A DNA stretch of 64,000 bases from Psychroserpens sp. NJDZ02 (GCF_004843725.1 NZ_CP039451.1:122501-186500), one strand, 5' to 3'; counted from the first letter of the stretch, positions 39,603 through 49,373 are shown. The notes: generated from the sequence alone by a model not told the origin. Numbers and translations: made by a program.

Positions 39603-40416
39603 CTTTAGTAATGTCCTTTTCTAATTGTTTAATTAATTCCAATTTTCGTTTATTAATAACGATTTGGTTAATTGTTGGTCTTACGTATTCTAGTGGTGCT
39701 GTATCGTTTCGTAATAATACATCATTTATTTGCATCAAATATAATCCTAATGAATCTTTGAGTTGTATAAAATTAGATTTTTTTAACAATTCATTTCTAT
39801 TTTCCGGATGTACTGCTGTTATTTTTCTAATAACCTGATCTACTCTAATCCATACAGAATCTTTTAAAGAATAGGATTTAAATTGAATAGATACAGAATC
39901 AAGGTCTTTTCTATCTGTTTTATTAAAGCGCTTAAATTTTGTTTTAATTTTTTCTAAATCTAAGCGATTAGCATCAACATTTACATATCTAAACTGTATT
40001 AAATCTTCATTTAATTTAAAAGCCTCCTTATTAGCATCATAATAACCTGTTGCTTCTGCATTAGAAACTATTGTGTCCAGATTTTTAGAGACTAGAGCTT
40101 CTAAATATGCTTTACTATAAAGGTCACTTTTATATTGCTGTATTAATCTATCAAACTTCTCTATTTTGTCATCCGATAGGTTTACTTGCGCCCCCTGAAC
40201 CAATAACTGTTGGGTTGCCCATTTATTAATAAAGTTATTAGTAAAAATGGCGCTATCCGATTTAGTCAAATTTTCTGGCAACACCTTTTTAAGATCTTTG
40301 GCGTATAAAAAAGAGTTTTCCACCCTTGCCAAAGCTTCTTCCTCTGGCACTGGGTTAAAATAGTCACACGACCATAAAACACTTACTATAATACTGATAA
40401 ATATTGATTTTTTCAA
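39565..40416 (-). CDS. SurA-N-like periplasmic lipoprotein without parvulin domain
   Basis: The 283-aa protein has lipoprotein signal MKKSIFISIIVSVLWSC. A helical body follows that resembles the chaperone part of SurA-type proteins (ENFINKWATQQLL-like). No parvulin motif GGxLG...FGYHII is present. It lies 1 nt after the large PPIase gene and overlaps the next SurA-like gene, so it probably works with both as a holdase (inference). Confidence 0.7.
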   Translation of the reverse strand: MKKSIFISIIVSVLWSCDYFNPVPEEEALARVENSFLYAKDLKKVLPENLTKSDSAIFTNNFINKWATQQLLVQGAQVNLSDDKIEKFDRLIQQYKSDLYSKAYLEALVSKNLDTIVSNAEATGYYDANKEAFKLNEDLIQFRYVNVDANRLDLEKIKTKFKRFNKTDRKDLDSVSIQFKSYSLKDSVWIRVDQVIRKITAVHPENRNELLKKSNFIQLKDSLGLYLMQINDVLLRNDTAPLEYVRPTINQIVINKRKLELIKQLEKDITKDAIKNEQFEIYN

Positions 40417-40417
40417 T

Positions 40418-42358
40418 TTATTTTAGTTCTTCTTTGACTTGATTTAAAGCGTCTTGATTAATAATTACCTTGTATTTTTTTTCTAAACCTAATAACCAAT
40501 CTTTTTCTTTTTGTTCTTGAAAATCAGAGATCACATGTCCTTTAGCTTCCTTAAAAGTTTTTAATGTCTTAGGAATAACAGCTTTTATTTTAACAACACT
40601 AAACGCATCATTATGTTTAAATATTTTAGAAACACCTGTTTTCAGCTCAAGTTCTTTTGGTAATGATTGGTGGTTACTGTCCAATGTATCAGTAATAAAA
40701 CTAACATTAATTTTAGAATCAGAATTTAACTGAGTTTTGATAACTTCCGAAGTCTTATTATTTTTCAGAAGTTTTGCCACTGTTTTGATTACACTTTTCT
40801 TTGCCGAAGACGCAACAATTGCATCTACCCTAACCTCATAAAAATAATTATCTTTATTTAAATCATAATATCCTTCCAACCCTATTGAATCTTGTTTTGC
40901 TGCATTCCAAATTTCGGTTTCCATTAAATCAAAAAGCAGCAACCCATCACGGTACTCTGTTAAAACCTGAGCATACTCTTCGTTTTCATTTTCTAGATTT
41001 TCCTCTTGATATGCTTTTAAATTACTTTCTACAAAAACGTTATAATTGTCTTCTACTAAAGTCTCAAATTCAGTTTTAGCTTGACGTCTACGTTGACTTT
41101 TAAATAAAAAATCGGCAAAATCCTTTTCAGTAATTTTCTTGTTTCCAATTTCTAATAATAATGCTTCTCCTATAAAGTCTTCCGGAATTGTCCAGTTACT
41201 TCTAAAAAACTCGTCATTTAAAATAGCTATAAACGATTGTAAATCCGGATGCTTTGTTGTTATATTATACTTTTTATATAACCCCTCCAAACGTTTATCG
41301 TTAATAACCTTGGATCGTGAATCACGTTTAATTTTATTCTTTAATTCAGGTGCCAATTCTTTAAACGATTTGACTCCATTTTTTTCCAATAACTTAACAA
41401 TATGATACCCGAATTCCGATTTAAATGGTTTGCTAACTTGACCGACACTTTCTAATCCAAAAGCTTGATTTTCGAATACTTTAGAACTTAACTGCCCTGC
41501 TGAAAACGTATTTAATTTACCGCCATTACTACTAGAGCTTTTATCTTCTGAAAACTGCTTAGCTAAAGCTTCAAAAGCTTCACCCTGTTTTAGGCGTTTG
41601 TAAATTTCATTAATTCTACTCTCTGCATCTTGTTGATCCGCCTTATCCTCTAACATTATATGTGCTACTGTCACGTCTCCTCTATTATCACGTTTATCTT
41701 TTACGAAAACGACATGAAACCCAAACTGAGTTCTAAACGGTGCAGACCACTCTCCTACTTTAGTATTATAAGCTGCATTTTCAAACGCATAAACCATTTT
41801 AAAAGCTGTAAAGTAACCTAGCTCTTCGGCAAATAATGTCCGACCATTATGAACATCCTTTTTAACAGCCTCAAATCCTTCGGATATAGCACGAGTTCTT
41901 AATTTCTGTAATTCTTTAAATGCTAAAAGAGAATCTTTAGGACTAGCATTTTGATCTATTTTCACTAAAATATGATTGGCATCAACCTCTGTCTGAAGTC
42001 TATTATAGGCTTCTTCTATTAAACGATCTGTAACTTTATTATCATTTAAGTAATTTTTTGAAAGTTGATTTTTATAGTTATCAAACTCTCTTAAATAAGA
42101 GGTCTTTTTATCTAATTGTAATGTCTTAGCCTCGGCTATTTTAAGTTTATACTTTACAAATAAATCTAGATAATTATCGATGTCCTTTTGCGAATCATCT
42201 TTTACTAAGTCTAAATTCTTATTATAAACACGTTTAAACTCAGAAGTATAAACGGGAACATTATCCACCGTAAATAAAACACTGTTACCTTGAGCTTTAG
42301 CAAAAAAACAAGAACACAAAAAAACTAGTAATGTGGCACGTAAAATATTCATTTTCAT
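40418..42358 (-). CDS. Large peptidyl-prolyl isomerase with two parvulin domains
   Basis: Periplasmic foldase of 646 aa from the start at 42358 (MKMNILRATLLVFLCSCFFA signal, then KAQ). It has two parvulin domains: NHILVKI...ELGYFTAF...FGFHVVFVKDKR near residues 125-235, and VAHIMLED...GGKLNTFSAG...FGYHIVKLLEK near 235-330. A long C-terminal chaperone region follows. A frame 20 codons longer is open upstream but would hide the signal peptide. First gene of the six-gene operon. Confidence 0.9.
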   Translation of the reverse strand: MKMNILRATLLVFLCSCFFAKAQGNSVLFTVDNVPVYTSEFKRVYNKNLDLVKDDSQKDIDNYLDLFVKYKLKIAEAKTLQLDKKTSYLREFDNYKNQLSKNYLNDNKVTDRLIEEAYNRLQTEVDANHILVKIDQNASPKDSLLAFKELQKLRTRAISEGFEAVKKDVHNGRTLFAEELGYFTAFKMVYAFENAAYNTKVGEWSAPFRTQFGFHVVFVKDKRDNRGDVTVAHIMLEDKADQQDAESRINEIYKRLKQGEAFEALAKQFSEDKSSSSNGGKLNTFSAGQLSSKVFENQAFGLESVGQVSKPFKSEFGYHIVKLLEKNGVKSFKELAPELKNKIKRDSRSKVINDKRLEGLYKKYNITTKHPDLQSFIAILNDEFFRSNWTIPEDFIGEALLLEIGNKKITEKDFADFLFKSQRRRQAKTEFETLVEDNYNVFVESNLKAYQEENLENENEEYAQVLTEYRDGLLLFDLMETEIWNAAKQDSIGLEGYYDLNKDNYFYEVRVDAIVASSAKKSVIKTVAKLLKNNKTSEVIKTQLNSDSKINVSFITDTLDSNHQSLPKELELKTGVSKIFKHNDAFSVVKIKAVIPKTLKTFKEAKGHVISDFQEQKEKDWLLGLEKKYKVIINQDALNQVKEELK

Positions 42359-42609
42359 AAAAAAGAGCACTTTTATTAGCAATGTTGGCAAAAATAGCAA
42401 TATTACACTATAATACAAGCTCTTTTAACAACGAGGGTTCAAACTATTTATTATAATTTATAAGGCGCATTTAAAACGCTAATTTGAGACATTTTTCACG
42501 TTCTAAATGTTATAATAGTATTAAAATTTTAGAAAACTTAAATCTAAGTAATCGTTTATTTATACTAAAATCACCAATTCACCACTAAAACCTACATTTT
42601 ATCGTAACG

Positions 42610-42642
42610 TTGTTTATTATTAAAATTACTTTAATAACTTTG
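42610..42642 (+). promoter_or_regulatory. Promoter before the SRPBCC gene
   Basis: TTG (42610-42612) is followed after 22 bases by TAACTTTG (42635-42642), a perfect TAnnTTTG. The spacer is slightly longer than usual. The start codon is at 42661. The rest of 42359-42609 shows no gene; it holds the divergent start region of the PPIase operon. Confidence 0.6.
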
Positions 42643-42660
42643 ATTTTTATCCCTCATAAC

Positions 42661-43113
42661 ATGAAATACACTACGGAGATCATTATTAACAGGCCTCTAA
42701 TATACTGCTTTAGTTTATTAGAAGACCACAGTAACATCAAGTATTGGCAAGAAGGCTTAGAAAGCTATGAGCATATTTCTGGAGACATAGGAGAGATTGG
42801 TTCTAAAATAAAATTAAATTATGCTTTTGGTAAACGAAAGATTAGTCTAACCGAAACCGTTACAGGTAAACAAAAAGGTAAGACCTTTCATTTTAATTTT
42901 GACACTTCCGGTATGCATAATATTCAAGAAAATTATTTTGAAGCTTTGGATAACAACACCACAAAATGGATTAGTACTAACCAATTTGCACCTACAAAAT
43001 TTAGATCGCATATGATGCTGTTATTAATGCCAAAAGCTTTTAAAAAACAATCCAAAAAGTATTTAAGCGATTTTAAAACATTTGCTGAAAAGGAAATTTC
43101 AATTATAAAATAA
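42661..43113 (+). CDS. SRPBCC family protein
   Basis: The 150-aa START/Bet-v-1-like fold begins MKYTTEIIINRPLIYCFSLL, the usual first strand and helix, and ends with the long helix KKQSKKYLSDFKTFAEKE. Such domains bind hydrophobic ligands; the ligand is unknown. Start chosen at 42661, where the fold begins. It lies two bases before a small conserved gene. Confidence 0.8.
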   Translation: MKYTTEIIINRPLIYCFSLLEDHSNIKYWQEGLESYEHISGDIGEIGSKIKLNYAFGKRKISLTETVTGKQKGKTFHFNFDTSGMHNIQENYFEALDNNTTKWISTNQFAPTKFRSHMMLLLMPKAFKKQSKKYLSDFKTFAEKEISIIK

Positions 43114-43115
43114 TT

Positions 43116-43352
43116 ATGAGACAACTTAAATTAATTTGGGATTTTAGAGGTCCTGATGCTTTAAAAATAGCACAACACCATGTGATACATCTTAAAGAGT
43201 TTATTGCGTTAGAAAAAACCGAATTAAACATTACTGGCCAAGAAGAATTAAGCGACATGCATAGCATTGCTTTTATGGTTGTAAATGAAACAGAAATGAA
43301 ACCCATACGTGATGCCTTAAAACCACACCGTGGACAAGTGTACATCCCATAA
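43116..43352 (+). CDS. Small conserved protein of unknown function
   Basis: The 78-aa soluble protein is rich in His near residues 21-25 (AQHHVIH), with no known motif. It starts 2 nt after the SRPBCC gene, so the pair is probably co-transcribed. The amino-acid composition is normal for a real protein. I do not recognise the family. Confidence 0.6.
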   Translation: MRQLKLIWDFRGPDALKIAQHHVIHLKEFIALEKTELNITGQEELSDMHSIAFMVVNETEMKPIRDALKPHRGQVYIP

Positions 43353-43543
43353 ATTAAGCAATTTTAACTTGAAAAATAAAGAATTATTTTGGTTCTTTTA
43401 ATAATCGTAATCGTCTAACTACTAAACCCTAATATTAAAAGATTAACATTACTAGCATATGGATTGTTTCTATATCAACATATCTCTATGATACCCTATG
43501 CAGGATAACGATTATACCTAGAATTACAAATCCAAATAGTAAA

Positions 43544-43978
43544 ATGAAAAAAGTACATCAAAATATAGTGAAAGAAATTGCCCAAGAATTAGATTGTGGG
43601 TTTAACTGTTATTTTAATTCCAATACTGATGAGATAATAACAATTCCAAATTTCTCTCATTTTTTTGACGATGAAGAGTTTAAAGAAACCTTTCGTGAGA
43701 GTATAGAAAAAATAGAAAAACAGCAATCAGATTTTATGAAATTTGAGCCTTTAGAAAGTTTCGAATCGTTTAAAATAATGGAGCGCTTTATTGAGCAACT
43801 AGCTGACGACGATTTTAAAATGGAATTAGAAAATGTGTTGACCAATAAAAAACCGTTTCAAAATTTTAAGCATAAAATTGACCAATCAGAATTTAGACAA
43901 AGTTGGTTTGAATTTAAACAGAGTGCGTTGGAAAAAATAGTAGAAAATCAATTGAACTTAGAAAATCCAGACGCATAA
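43544..43978 (+). CDS. UPF0158 family protein
   Basis: The 144-aa acidic soluble protein has the family's central FEPLESFESFKIMERFIEQL and the C-terminal KPFQNFKHKI...FRQSWFEFKQ segment. The function of the family is unknown. It stands alone; the 43979-44220 gap downstream holds no gene. Confidence 0.8.
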   Translation: MKKVHQNIVKEIAQELDCGFNCYFNSNTDEIITIPNFSHFFDDEEFKETFRESIEKIEKQQSDFMKFEPLESFESFKIMERFIEQLADDDFKMELENVLTNKKPFQNFKHKIDQSEFRQSWFEFKQSALEKIVENQLNLENPDA

Positions 43979-44220
43979 ATCCTGATGTAACTAATAAAGT
44001 CTAAAGCATTATTACAAAAATAGCTGCTTTAGCTTGCTCAAGAGCGCAACTGTTATTATACTGTTTTATAAATAGCTGCTCCTTATTTATTTTAGGTTTT
44101 ACTTTAATAAAAAATGGCCTAACTTCGAAAATAATATAACTCCTGATATAAATAATTAAAACTAGGTCAGATCATCTTAAATTTTACAATTATTGAAAAC
44201 AATATCCTGGAATAAATAAT

Positions 44221-44928
44221 ATGAAAAGACCACATTATACGTCAAAAAATATTTTCAATAAATTTGTAATCTTATCTACCATAGTTTTCTGCTTATACAA
44301 TTGCTCAAATAAAAATCATGAAATTATCATTGATTCAGCATTTTTGAATGCCAATAGCGTGGTAATTGATCACAGTTTCACTGTTGTTAATAAAGTACAA
44401 AAAGCCTTTTTTGAAAAGATTCTTTTAAAATCAGGAAATCATAGTTTATCCATTAATGGGAAAGAAACTAACTTTGAGATAACTAAAGATGGGCTTTTAA
44501 ATCTAAATCACCAACAATTCATTGTTTTTCCTATTAGATATGAGAATAGTGAGTCAATGAGCACACGTTCTTTTGATTTACCTTTAATTGTAGGGGACAC
44601 ATTGATAATTTACAGCTATGCTAAGAACCAAAGTCAACTTGAAAAATCACTAAAAAATACGCGTTCATCATTTCTTTATTCAAAGAACAGAATTACATTA
44701 ACTTCAAATAAAGATATATTTATACCAAAGACTTGGGACTATACCATATCTACATTACCTGATAAAATAAGTAACAATCATAACTCAAAAGATGTAAAAG
44801 TAATTTTAGACGTTTTAGATTTTTATAAACTGTTTAAAGCTGGCTATTACACTGGTTATAAAGCTGAAAAACTAGAAAATGAAAACTTAAAAGACTTAAT
44901 CATCGCTTTATCTAATAAAATTCAATAA
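44221..44928 (+). CDS. Putative lipoprotein, unknown function
   Basis: The 235-aa protein has a hydrophobic segment (about 12-27) ending in a lipobox-like CLYNC, so it is probably lipid-anchored in the envelope. The rest is beta-rich and shows no domain that I recognise. Confidence 0.6.
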   Translation: MKRPHYTSKNIFNKFVILSTIVFCLYNCSNKNHEIIIDSAFLNANSVVIDHSFTVVNKVQKAFFEKILLKSGNHSLSINGKETNFEITKDGLLNLNHQQFIVFPIRYENSESMSTRSFDLPLIVGDTLIIYSYAKNQSQLEKSLKNTRSSFLYSKNRITLTSNKDIFIPKTWDYTISTLPDKISNNHNSKDVKVILDVLDFYKLFKAGYYTGYKAEKLENENLKDLIIALSNKIQ

Positions 44929-45038
44929 TTCAATTACCAAGAGTTAAAAATTTAGTGACATTAAAAAGATTACATTTAAAATATGAGTAAAAAAGAATAA
45001 GATAGCACATTATTATCAAGCAAAAATTAAAGAAAACA

Positions 45039-45689
45039 ATGAAAACATTAAAAGAACAAACGGACGCTAAAATTGCAGCAGGACGACAGGCTAAGCCTCA
45101 GTTTATGCAAGGCGTGGATGAGATTATAAAAAAAGCAAAAGCTTTTAAAGAAGGCGAGCATGCTATTAAAGTTGGTAAGAAAGCTCCAAATTTTGAATTA
45201 CCAAACCCTAATAGCAAATTAATAGAATTACATAATTTATTAGAAAAAGGTCCCGTAGTTATCAGTTTTTACCGTGGCGATTGGTGCCCGTATTGTAATT
45301 TACAATTAAGAGCTTTACAAGCCCGATTAGACGATATACAAGCACTTGGTGCAACATTAGTTGCCATCAGTCCGCAAGTACCTGATGGATCAATGACAAA
45401 AAGTGAAATTAGCCAAATGGAATTTACTGTATTGTCAGACCAAGATGCAAAAGTTGCGGCACAGTATGGTGTTGCTTGGGAAGTCCCTGAATTTTTAATG
45501 GAACACATGCGCGTAGATCGTAATCTTGATTTAGAAAAAATTAATAATGGTAATAGTAACATACTACCAATTCCTGCCACATTTATATTAGGTAAAGATG
45601 GATTAGTTAAATGGAGTTATGTTAATGTGGATTATAGAACACGCTCTGAGCCGGATGAGATTATTGAAGCTTTAAAAAAGCTATCATAA
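45039..45689 (+). CDS. Peroxiredoxin-like AhpC/TSA family protein
   Basis: The 216-aa thioredoxin-fold protein has a CxxC active site (C83, C86) in SFYRGDWCPYCNLQLRAL. The helical N-terminal extension (about 1-45) is typical of this subgroup. It should reduce peroxides or disulfides in the cytoplasm. It lies 200 nt before the TetR gene and is not clearly part of that regulon. Confidence 0.87.
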   Translation: MKTLKEQTDAKIAAGRQAKPQFMQGVDEIIKKAKAFKEGEHAIKVGKKAPNFELPNPNSKLIELHNLLEKGPVVISFYRGDWCPYCNLQLRALQARLDDIQALGATLVAISPQVPDGSMTKSEISQMEFTVLSDQDAKVAAQYGVAWEVPEFLMEHMRVDRNLDLEKINNGNSNILPIPATFILGKDGLVKWSYVNVDYRTRSEPDEIIEALKKLS

Positions 45690-45841
45690 CCTAGAGACTA
45701 ATTTTGCTTGGTCTAATGACTAACAATACCGTTGTTTATGTAATCTATTTGGAACGAAGACAAAAAAAACATATCATTAATAATGGATTTTAGGCCATTC
45801 AATCTTAATGTGTAACACAATCGTATTAGTTAAATAAAACC

Positions 45842-45891
45842 TAACATTTTATTAAAAACAGACAGATCTGTCTGTTTTTAATAAAATGTTA
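45842..45891. promoter_or_regulatory. 50-bp perfect palindrome over the tetR promoter (operator)
   Basis: The 25-base left arm (45842-45866) is the exact reverse complement of the right arm (45867-45891), with no loop. The core is ACAGACAGATCTGTCTGT, flanked by AT-rich arms. The right arm ends where the -7 element TATATTTG (45892-45899) begins. A TetR-type dimer or pair of dimers bound here would block the promoter. A related core sits before the SDR gene (46486-46503). Confidence 0.85.
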
Positions 45892-45899
45892 TATATTTG
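45892..45899 (+). promoter_or_regulatory. -7 element of the tetR promoter
   Basis: TATATTTG followed by GCC, as at the tRNA and rRNA promoters. The ATG of the regulator is only 4 bases further on, so the transcript would begin at or next to the start codon (leaderless). The -33 part would lie inside the palindrome (TCTG at 45871-45874). Confidence 0.7.
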
Positions 45900-45903
45900 C
45901 CTC

Positions 45904-46467
45904 ATGAAACATTCTGAAGTAAAACATAGAATCATTGAAACAGCCTCCAGCTTATTTTATAAGAATGGTTATAACTTAACGGGTATCAATGAAATTATTT
46001 CGGAAGCAGGCATTGCAAAAGCCACATTGTACAATCATTTTAAATCTAAAGAAGACATTTGTTTGGCATACCTTCAGTTTAAAAACATAAACTTTTTACA
46101 AGATATTGAAGATTTTGCAAATACAAAATCTAAAGGTAAAGCTCAAATACTAGCCATTTTCGATTTCCTAACCTTGTTTTTTATGAGCAAAGATTTTAAT
46201 GGTTGTTGGTGCATCAAAACAGTTGCTGAAATACCAAAAGACAACGAACGTATTAGAACAGAAATTCAGTCTCAAAAAAACGAGTTTATTCAGTTAATCA
46301 CTTCTCTAATTAAAACAAACTTAGAAGCTTCTAACAAAACGCAAACGGAGTCTCTAGCTAGACAAATCTATTTATTATATGAAAGCGCTGTAGGCGAAAG
46401 TCATTTACACCAAGCCGATTGGCCTATAAAAGAGTCGAAAAACTTGTGTAACTTAATATTGAACTAA
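45904..46467 (+). CDS. TetR/AcrR family transcriptional regulator
   Basis: The 187-aa regulator has an N-terminal helix-turn-helix (about 5-50; GINEIISEAGIAKATLYNHF is the recognition part) and a helical ligand-binding domain. Start chosen at 45904. An ATG at 45886 is in frame but lies inside the operator and before the -7 element, so it cannot be on the mRNA from this promoter. It likely represses itself and the downstream SDR/hydrolase genes. Confidence 0.92.
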   Translation: MKHSEVKHRIIETASSLFYKNGYNLTGINEIISEAGIAKATLYNHFKSKEDICLAYLQFKNINFLQDIEDFANTKSKGKAQILAIFDFLTLFFMSKDFNGCWCIKTVAEIPKDNERIRTEIQSQKNEFIQLITSLIKTNLEASNKTQTESLARQIYLLYESAVGESHLHQADWPIKESKNLCNLILN

Positions 46468-46485
46468 AAAAATTTAACTCAAAAT

Positions 46486-46503
46486 AGACAGACCTGTCTG
46501 TCT
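46486..46503. promoter_or_regulatory. Second TetR operator, before the SDR gene
   Basis: AGACAGAC-CT-GTCTGTCT is an 8-bp inverted repeat with a 2-base centre, sharing the GACAGA/TCTGTC core with the 50-bp palindrome. It lies between the tetR stop (46467) and the SDR start (46533). Confidence 0.75.
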
Positions 46504-46532
46504 TTAATTAATAATTAAATAAATAAAGAAAA

Positions 46533-47279
46533 ATGAAAGAATTTGAAAACAAAGTAGCCTTAGTAATTGGTGGAACAAGTGGTATTGGTAACGCCACAAC
46601 AAATGCATTATTAGCCAGTGGCGCAATCGTACATGTTGTGGGTAGAAATACTGCTAAAATAGCTGATGCTCCAAATTTAATTAAGCATATTATAAATATC
46701 TCTGATACTACAGCGGTACAAAGCTTAATAGAAAGCATCGATGGATTAGATAACTTAGACTACCTAGTAAATGCTTCAGGAATATTTGGACCTAAACCAT
46801 TTTTAGACCACACTATGGAAGACTACAACTCATATTTAGATTTAAATAGAGGTTTCTTTTTTATAACGCAAAGTGCGGCTAAAAAAATGAAAGCGACACA
46901 AGGAGGCGCTATCGTTAATGTAGGATCTATGTGGGCCAAACAAGCAGTAAAAGCAACACCGTCTACAGCATACGCCATGCAAAAAGCAGGTTTACATACC
47001 TTAACTAAGCATTTAGCAATGGAGCTAGCAGAAGACAACATCCGTGTTAATGCAGTGTCACCTGCGTTAGTAAACACACCTGTTTACCACGGTGTTTTTG
47101 GAGGCAAAGAAGCAGCCGATAAAGCGTTAGTTGGTTTTAATGGTTTCCATCCTATTGGACGTTTTGGAAAAGCAACAGATGTCTCTAATAGTATTCTGTT
47201 TTTACTATCTGACAAAGCCGCTTGGGTTACTGGTGCAATTTGGGATACTGATGGAGGTGTAATGGCAGGTAGAAATTAG
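46533..47279 (+). CDS. SDR family oxidoreductase
   Basis: The 248-aa classical short-chain dehydrogenase has the NAD(P) motif [12 protein letters not shown], the NASG-like VNASGIFGP, a catalytic Ser in IVNVGSMWA and a Y-x3-K in AYAMQKAGL. In the usual YxxxK motif the fourth residue is Lys; here the segment reads YAMQK, which fits. The C-terminal [12 protein letters not shown] tail is typical. It is controlled by the second TetR operator. The substrate is unknown. Confidence 0.92.
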   Translation: MKEFENKVALVIGGTSGIGNATTNALLASGAIVHVVGRNTAKIADAPNLIKHIINISDTTAVQSLIESIDGLDNLDYLVNASGIFGPKPFLDHTMEDYNSYLDLNRGFFFITQSAAKKMKATQGGAIVNVGSMWAKQAVKATPSTAYAMQKAGLHTLTKHLAMELAEDNIRVNAVSPALVNTPVYHGVFGGKEAADKALVGFNGFHPIGRFGKATDVSNSILFLLSDKAAWVTGAIWDTDGGVMAGRN

Positions 47280-47363
47280 AAAAAGTTAATAGAAAGTCAT
47301 ACAATAATTTAAACCTTATTTATGGCTTTCTATCTATTATGGATTATCATAAAAATTGAACAC

Positions 47364-48343
47364 ATGAAAAATATAGTAATTACATTAAGTATCCTTGTCC
47401 TTTTTAACTCGTGTAAAGTTAACCACACCTCAGAAAAGGATAGCGTAACTAACGCTACAACAGATTTAAGTCAAAATAACACCTCGACATTAAAATATAA
47501 AACTTTAGCCATAGATGGTGTAAATATAGCGTACAGAGAAGCTGGAAATCCAGAACATCCTACAATTGTATTATTACATGGTTTCCCAGCGTCATCTTAT
47601 CAATATAGAGAAGTATTACAACAATTAGCAGATCAATTCCACTTAATAGCTCCTGATTATCCTGGCCTTGGAAATAGTGACTTTCCTGATGCTAAAACCT
47701 ACCAATACACTTTCGATAATATAGCAACAACAGTCAATGCCTTTTTAGAAAAAAAGAACATTAATTCTTATGCTATAATGATACAAGATTATGGTGCACC
47801 AATTGGTTTTAGACTCGCTACCTCCCACCCTGAAAGAATTACAGCTATCATAAATCAAAATGGAAATGCATACGAAGCAGGTTTAGGCGACGCATGGAAA
47901 GATATTAGAATACTCTGGGAAAACAGAACTAAACAGACGGAAGCGGCGTTACTACCTGCTTTTTCTTTGGAAGGGCTAAAATGGCAATACACACATGGCG
48001 TTAGAGATCTACAAACGGTAGATCCGGACAGTTATAATTTAGATTATTTAAGACTATCCAGACCAAATGCACACGCCGTGAATTTAGATTTGTTTTATGA
48101 TTACCAAAATAACGTGGCATTATATCCAAATGGCAAAAGTATTTAAGGGATAATCAACCTCCATTATTAATTGTTTGGGGTAAAAATGATGCTTTTTTTC
48201 CTGAAAGCGGTGCGGAAGCATTTAAAAAGGACGTCCAAAATATTGATTATAATATTTACGAAACGGGCCATTTTGCATTAGAAGAAGAAGGAGACGCCAT
48301 CATTAAAAAAATTAGAAGTTTTATGCGAAAGCTTAATAAATAA
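47364..48343 (+). pseudogene. Alpha/beta hydrolase (haloalkane-dehalogenase-like lipoprotein), frameshifted
   Basis: The product starts with lipoprotein signal MKNIVITLSILVLFNSC and a hydrolase domain (VLLHGFPASSYQYREV, then APDYPGLGNSD). The nucleophile-like site is MIQDYGAPIGF, as in haloalkane dehalogenases. The frame breaks near 48125, where TATCCAAATGG has one C fewer than the paralog's TATCCCAAATGG, and it stops at 48146. The second frame continues WQKYLRDNQPPLLIVWGKND to the catalytic-His region ETGHFALEEE and a stop at 48343. It is either an inactive gene or a sequencing error. Confidence 0.85.
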
Positions 48344-48391
48344 ACACGTCTAATATACTAATCTTTTAATTTTATAAATGATAAGTGTCCT

Positions 48392-49372
48392 ATGAAACAG
48401 CTAGTACTAATTTTACTTTTAACGGGCGCTTTAGTGTCGTGTAATAATGTAAACGACAGTAATTATGAAGCCCCTAAAAACCAGTTCTTTTTACCACCTC
48501 CTACCACTTATAATTACAAACAAATGGATAGTGTTACCCTATTTTATAGAGAAGCAGGTGATAAAACTAAGCCTACAATAGTATTGTTACATGGTTACCC
48601 TTCATCATCACATTCTTATAGACACTTAATCCCTATGTTAGCTACGCATTACCATGTCATTGCTCCTGACAACTTAGGTTCTGGCTAAAGTACACACTTG
48701 GATCCCACAAAAACAACGTACACTTTTGATGTGTTGGCTAATTATACCGAAAAGCTTATTAATGCGCTACAAATCGATAATTATGTGCTATACATGCAAG
48801 ATTTTGGGGCTCCTGTTGGTTATAGAGTGATGACGAAAAACCCTAAAAGAATAACTGCATTAATCGTTCAAAATGCCAATGCTTATTTAGAAGGCTTAAC
48901 CCCCAAAAGGCAACACTTTTTTAAAACAGCGCAAACTGATACTTCTCAAAAACAACATGATTTCTTATACCGCTTAACAGGTGAAGATGCCATAATTAAC
49001 AAACAGTATTTATTTGATTTAGATAGCACGAACAGCAACATTCAAAGTCCTGATGCATGGACACATGATTTGTCTTTCCTAAACACTAAAAAGGATAGAG
49101 AAATTCAGGTACAGTTATTTCAAGATTACTATACTAATTTATTAAGCTATCCCAAATGGCAAAATCTATTAAAAGAAAACCAGCCTAAGACGCTAATTGT
49201 TTGGGGTAAAAAAGATGTGAAATTTAATGCTAACGGAGCGAAAGCTTACCTCAAAGATTTACCTAATGCAGAACTCCATCTATTGGATGCAGGGCATTTT
49301 GCAGCTGAAGAAAAAACTAGAGAAATAGCAACTCTTATACTCCGTTTTTTAGATAAAAATGAGATCAGATAA
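48392..49372 (+). pseudogene. Paralogous alpha/beta hydrolase with in-frame stop
   Basis: Lipoprotein signal MKQLVLILLLTGALVSC, then VLLHGYPSSSHSYRHLIP and APDNLGSG. A TAA at 48686-48688 stands where the family has Tyr (GSGYS), in the same frame as the rest. Downstream the domain continues as TYTFDVLANYTEKL, with YMQDFGAPVGY and LDAGHFAAEE, to 49372. One base change (TAT or TAC to TAA) explains the break. An internal TTG at 48698 could start a truncated protein lacking the oxyanion part. Confidence 0.85.
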
Positions 49373-49373
49373 T

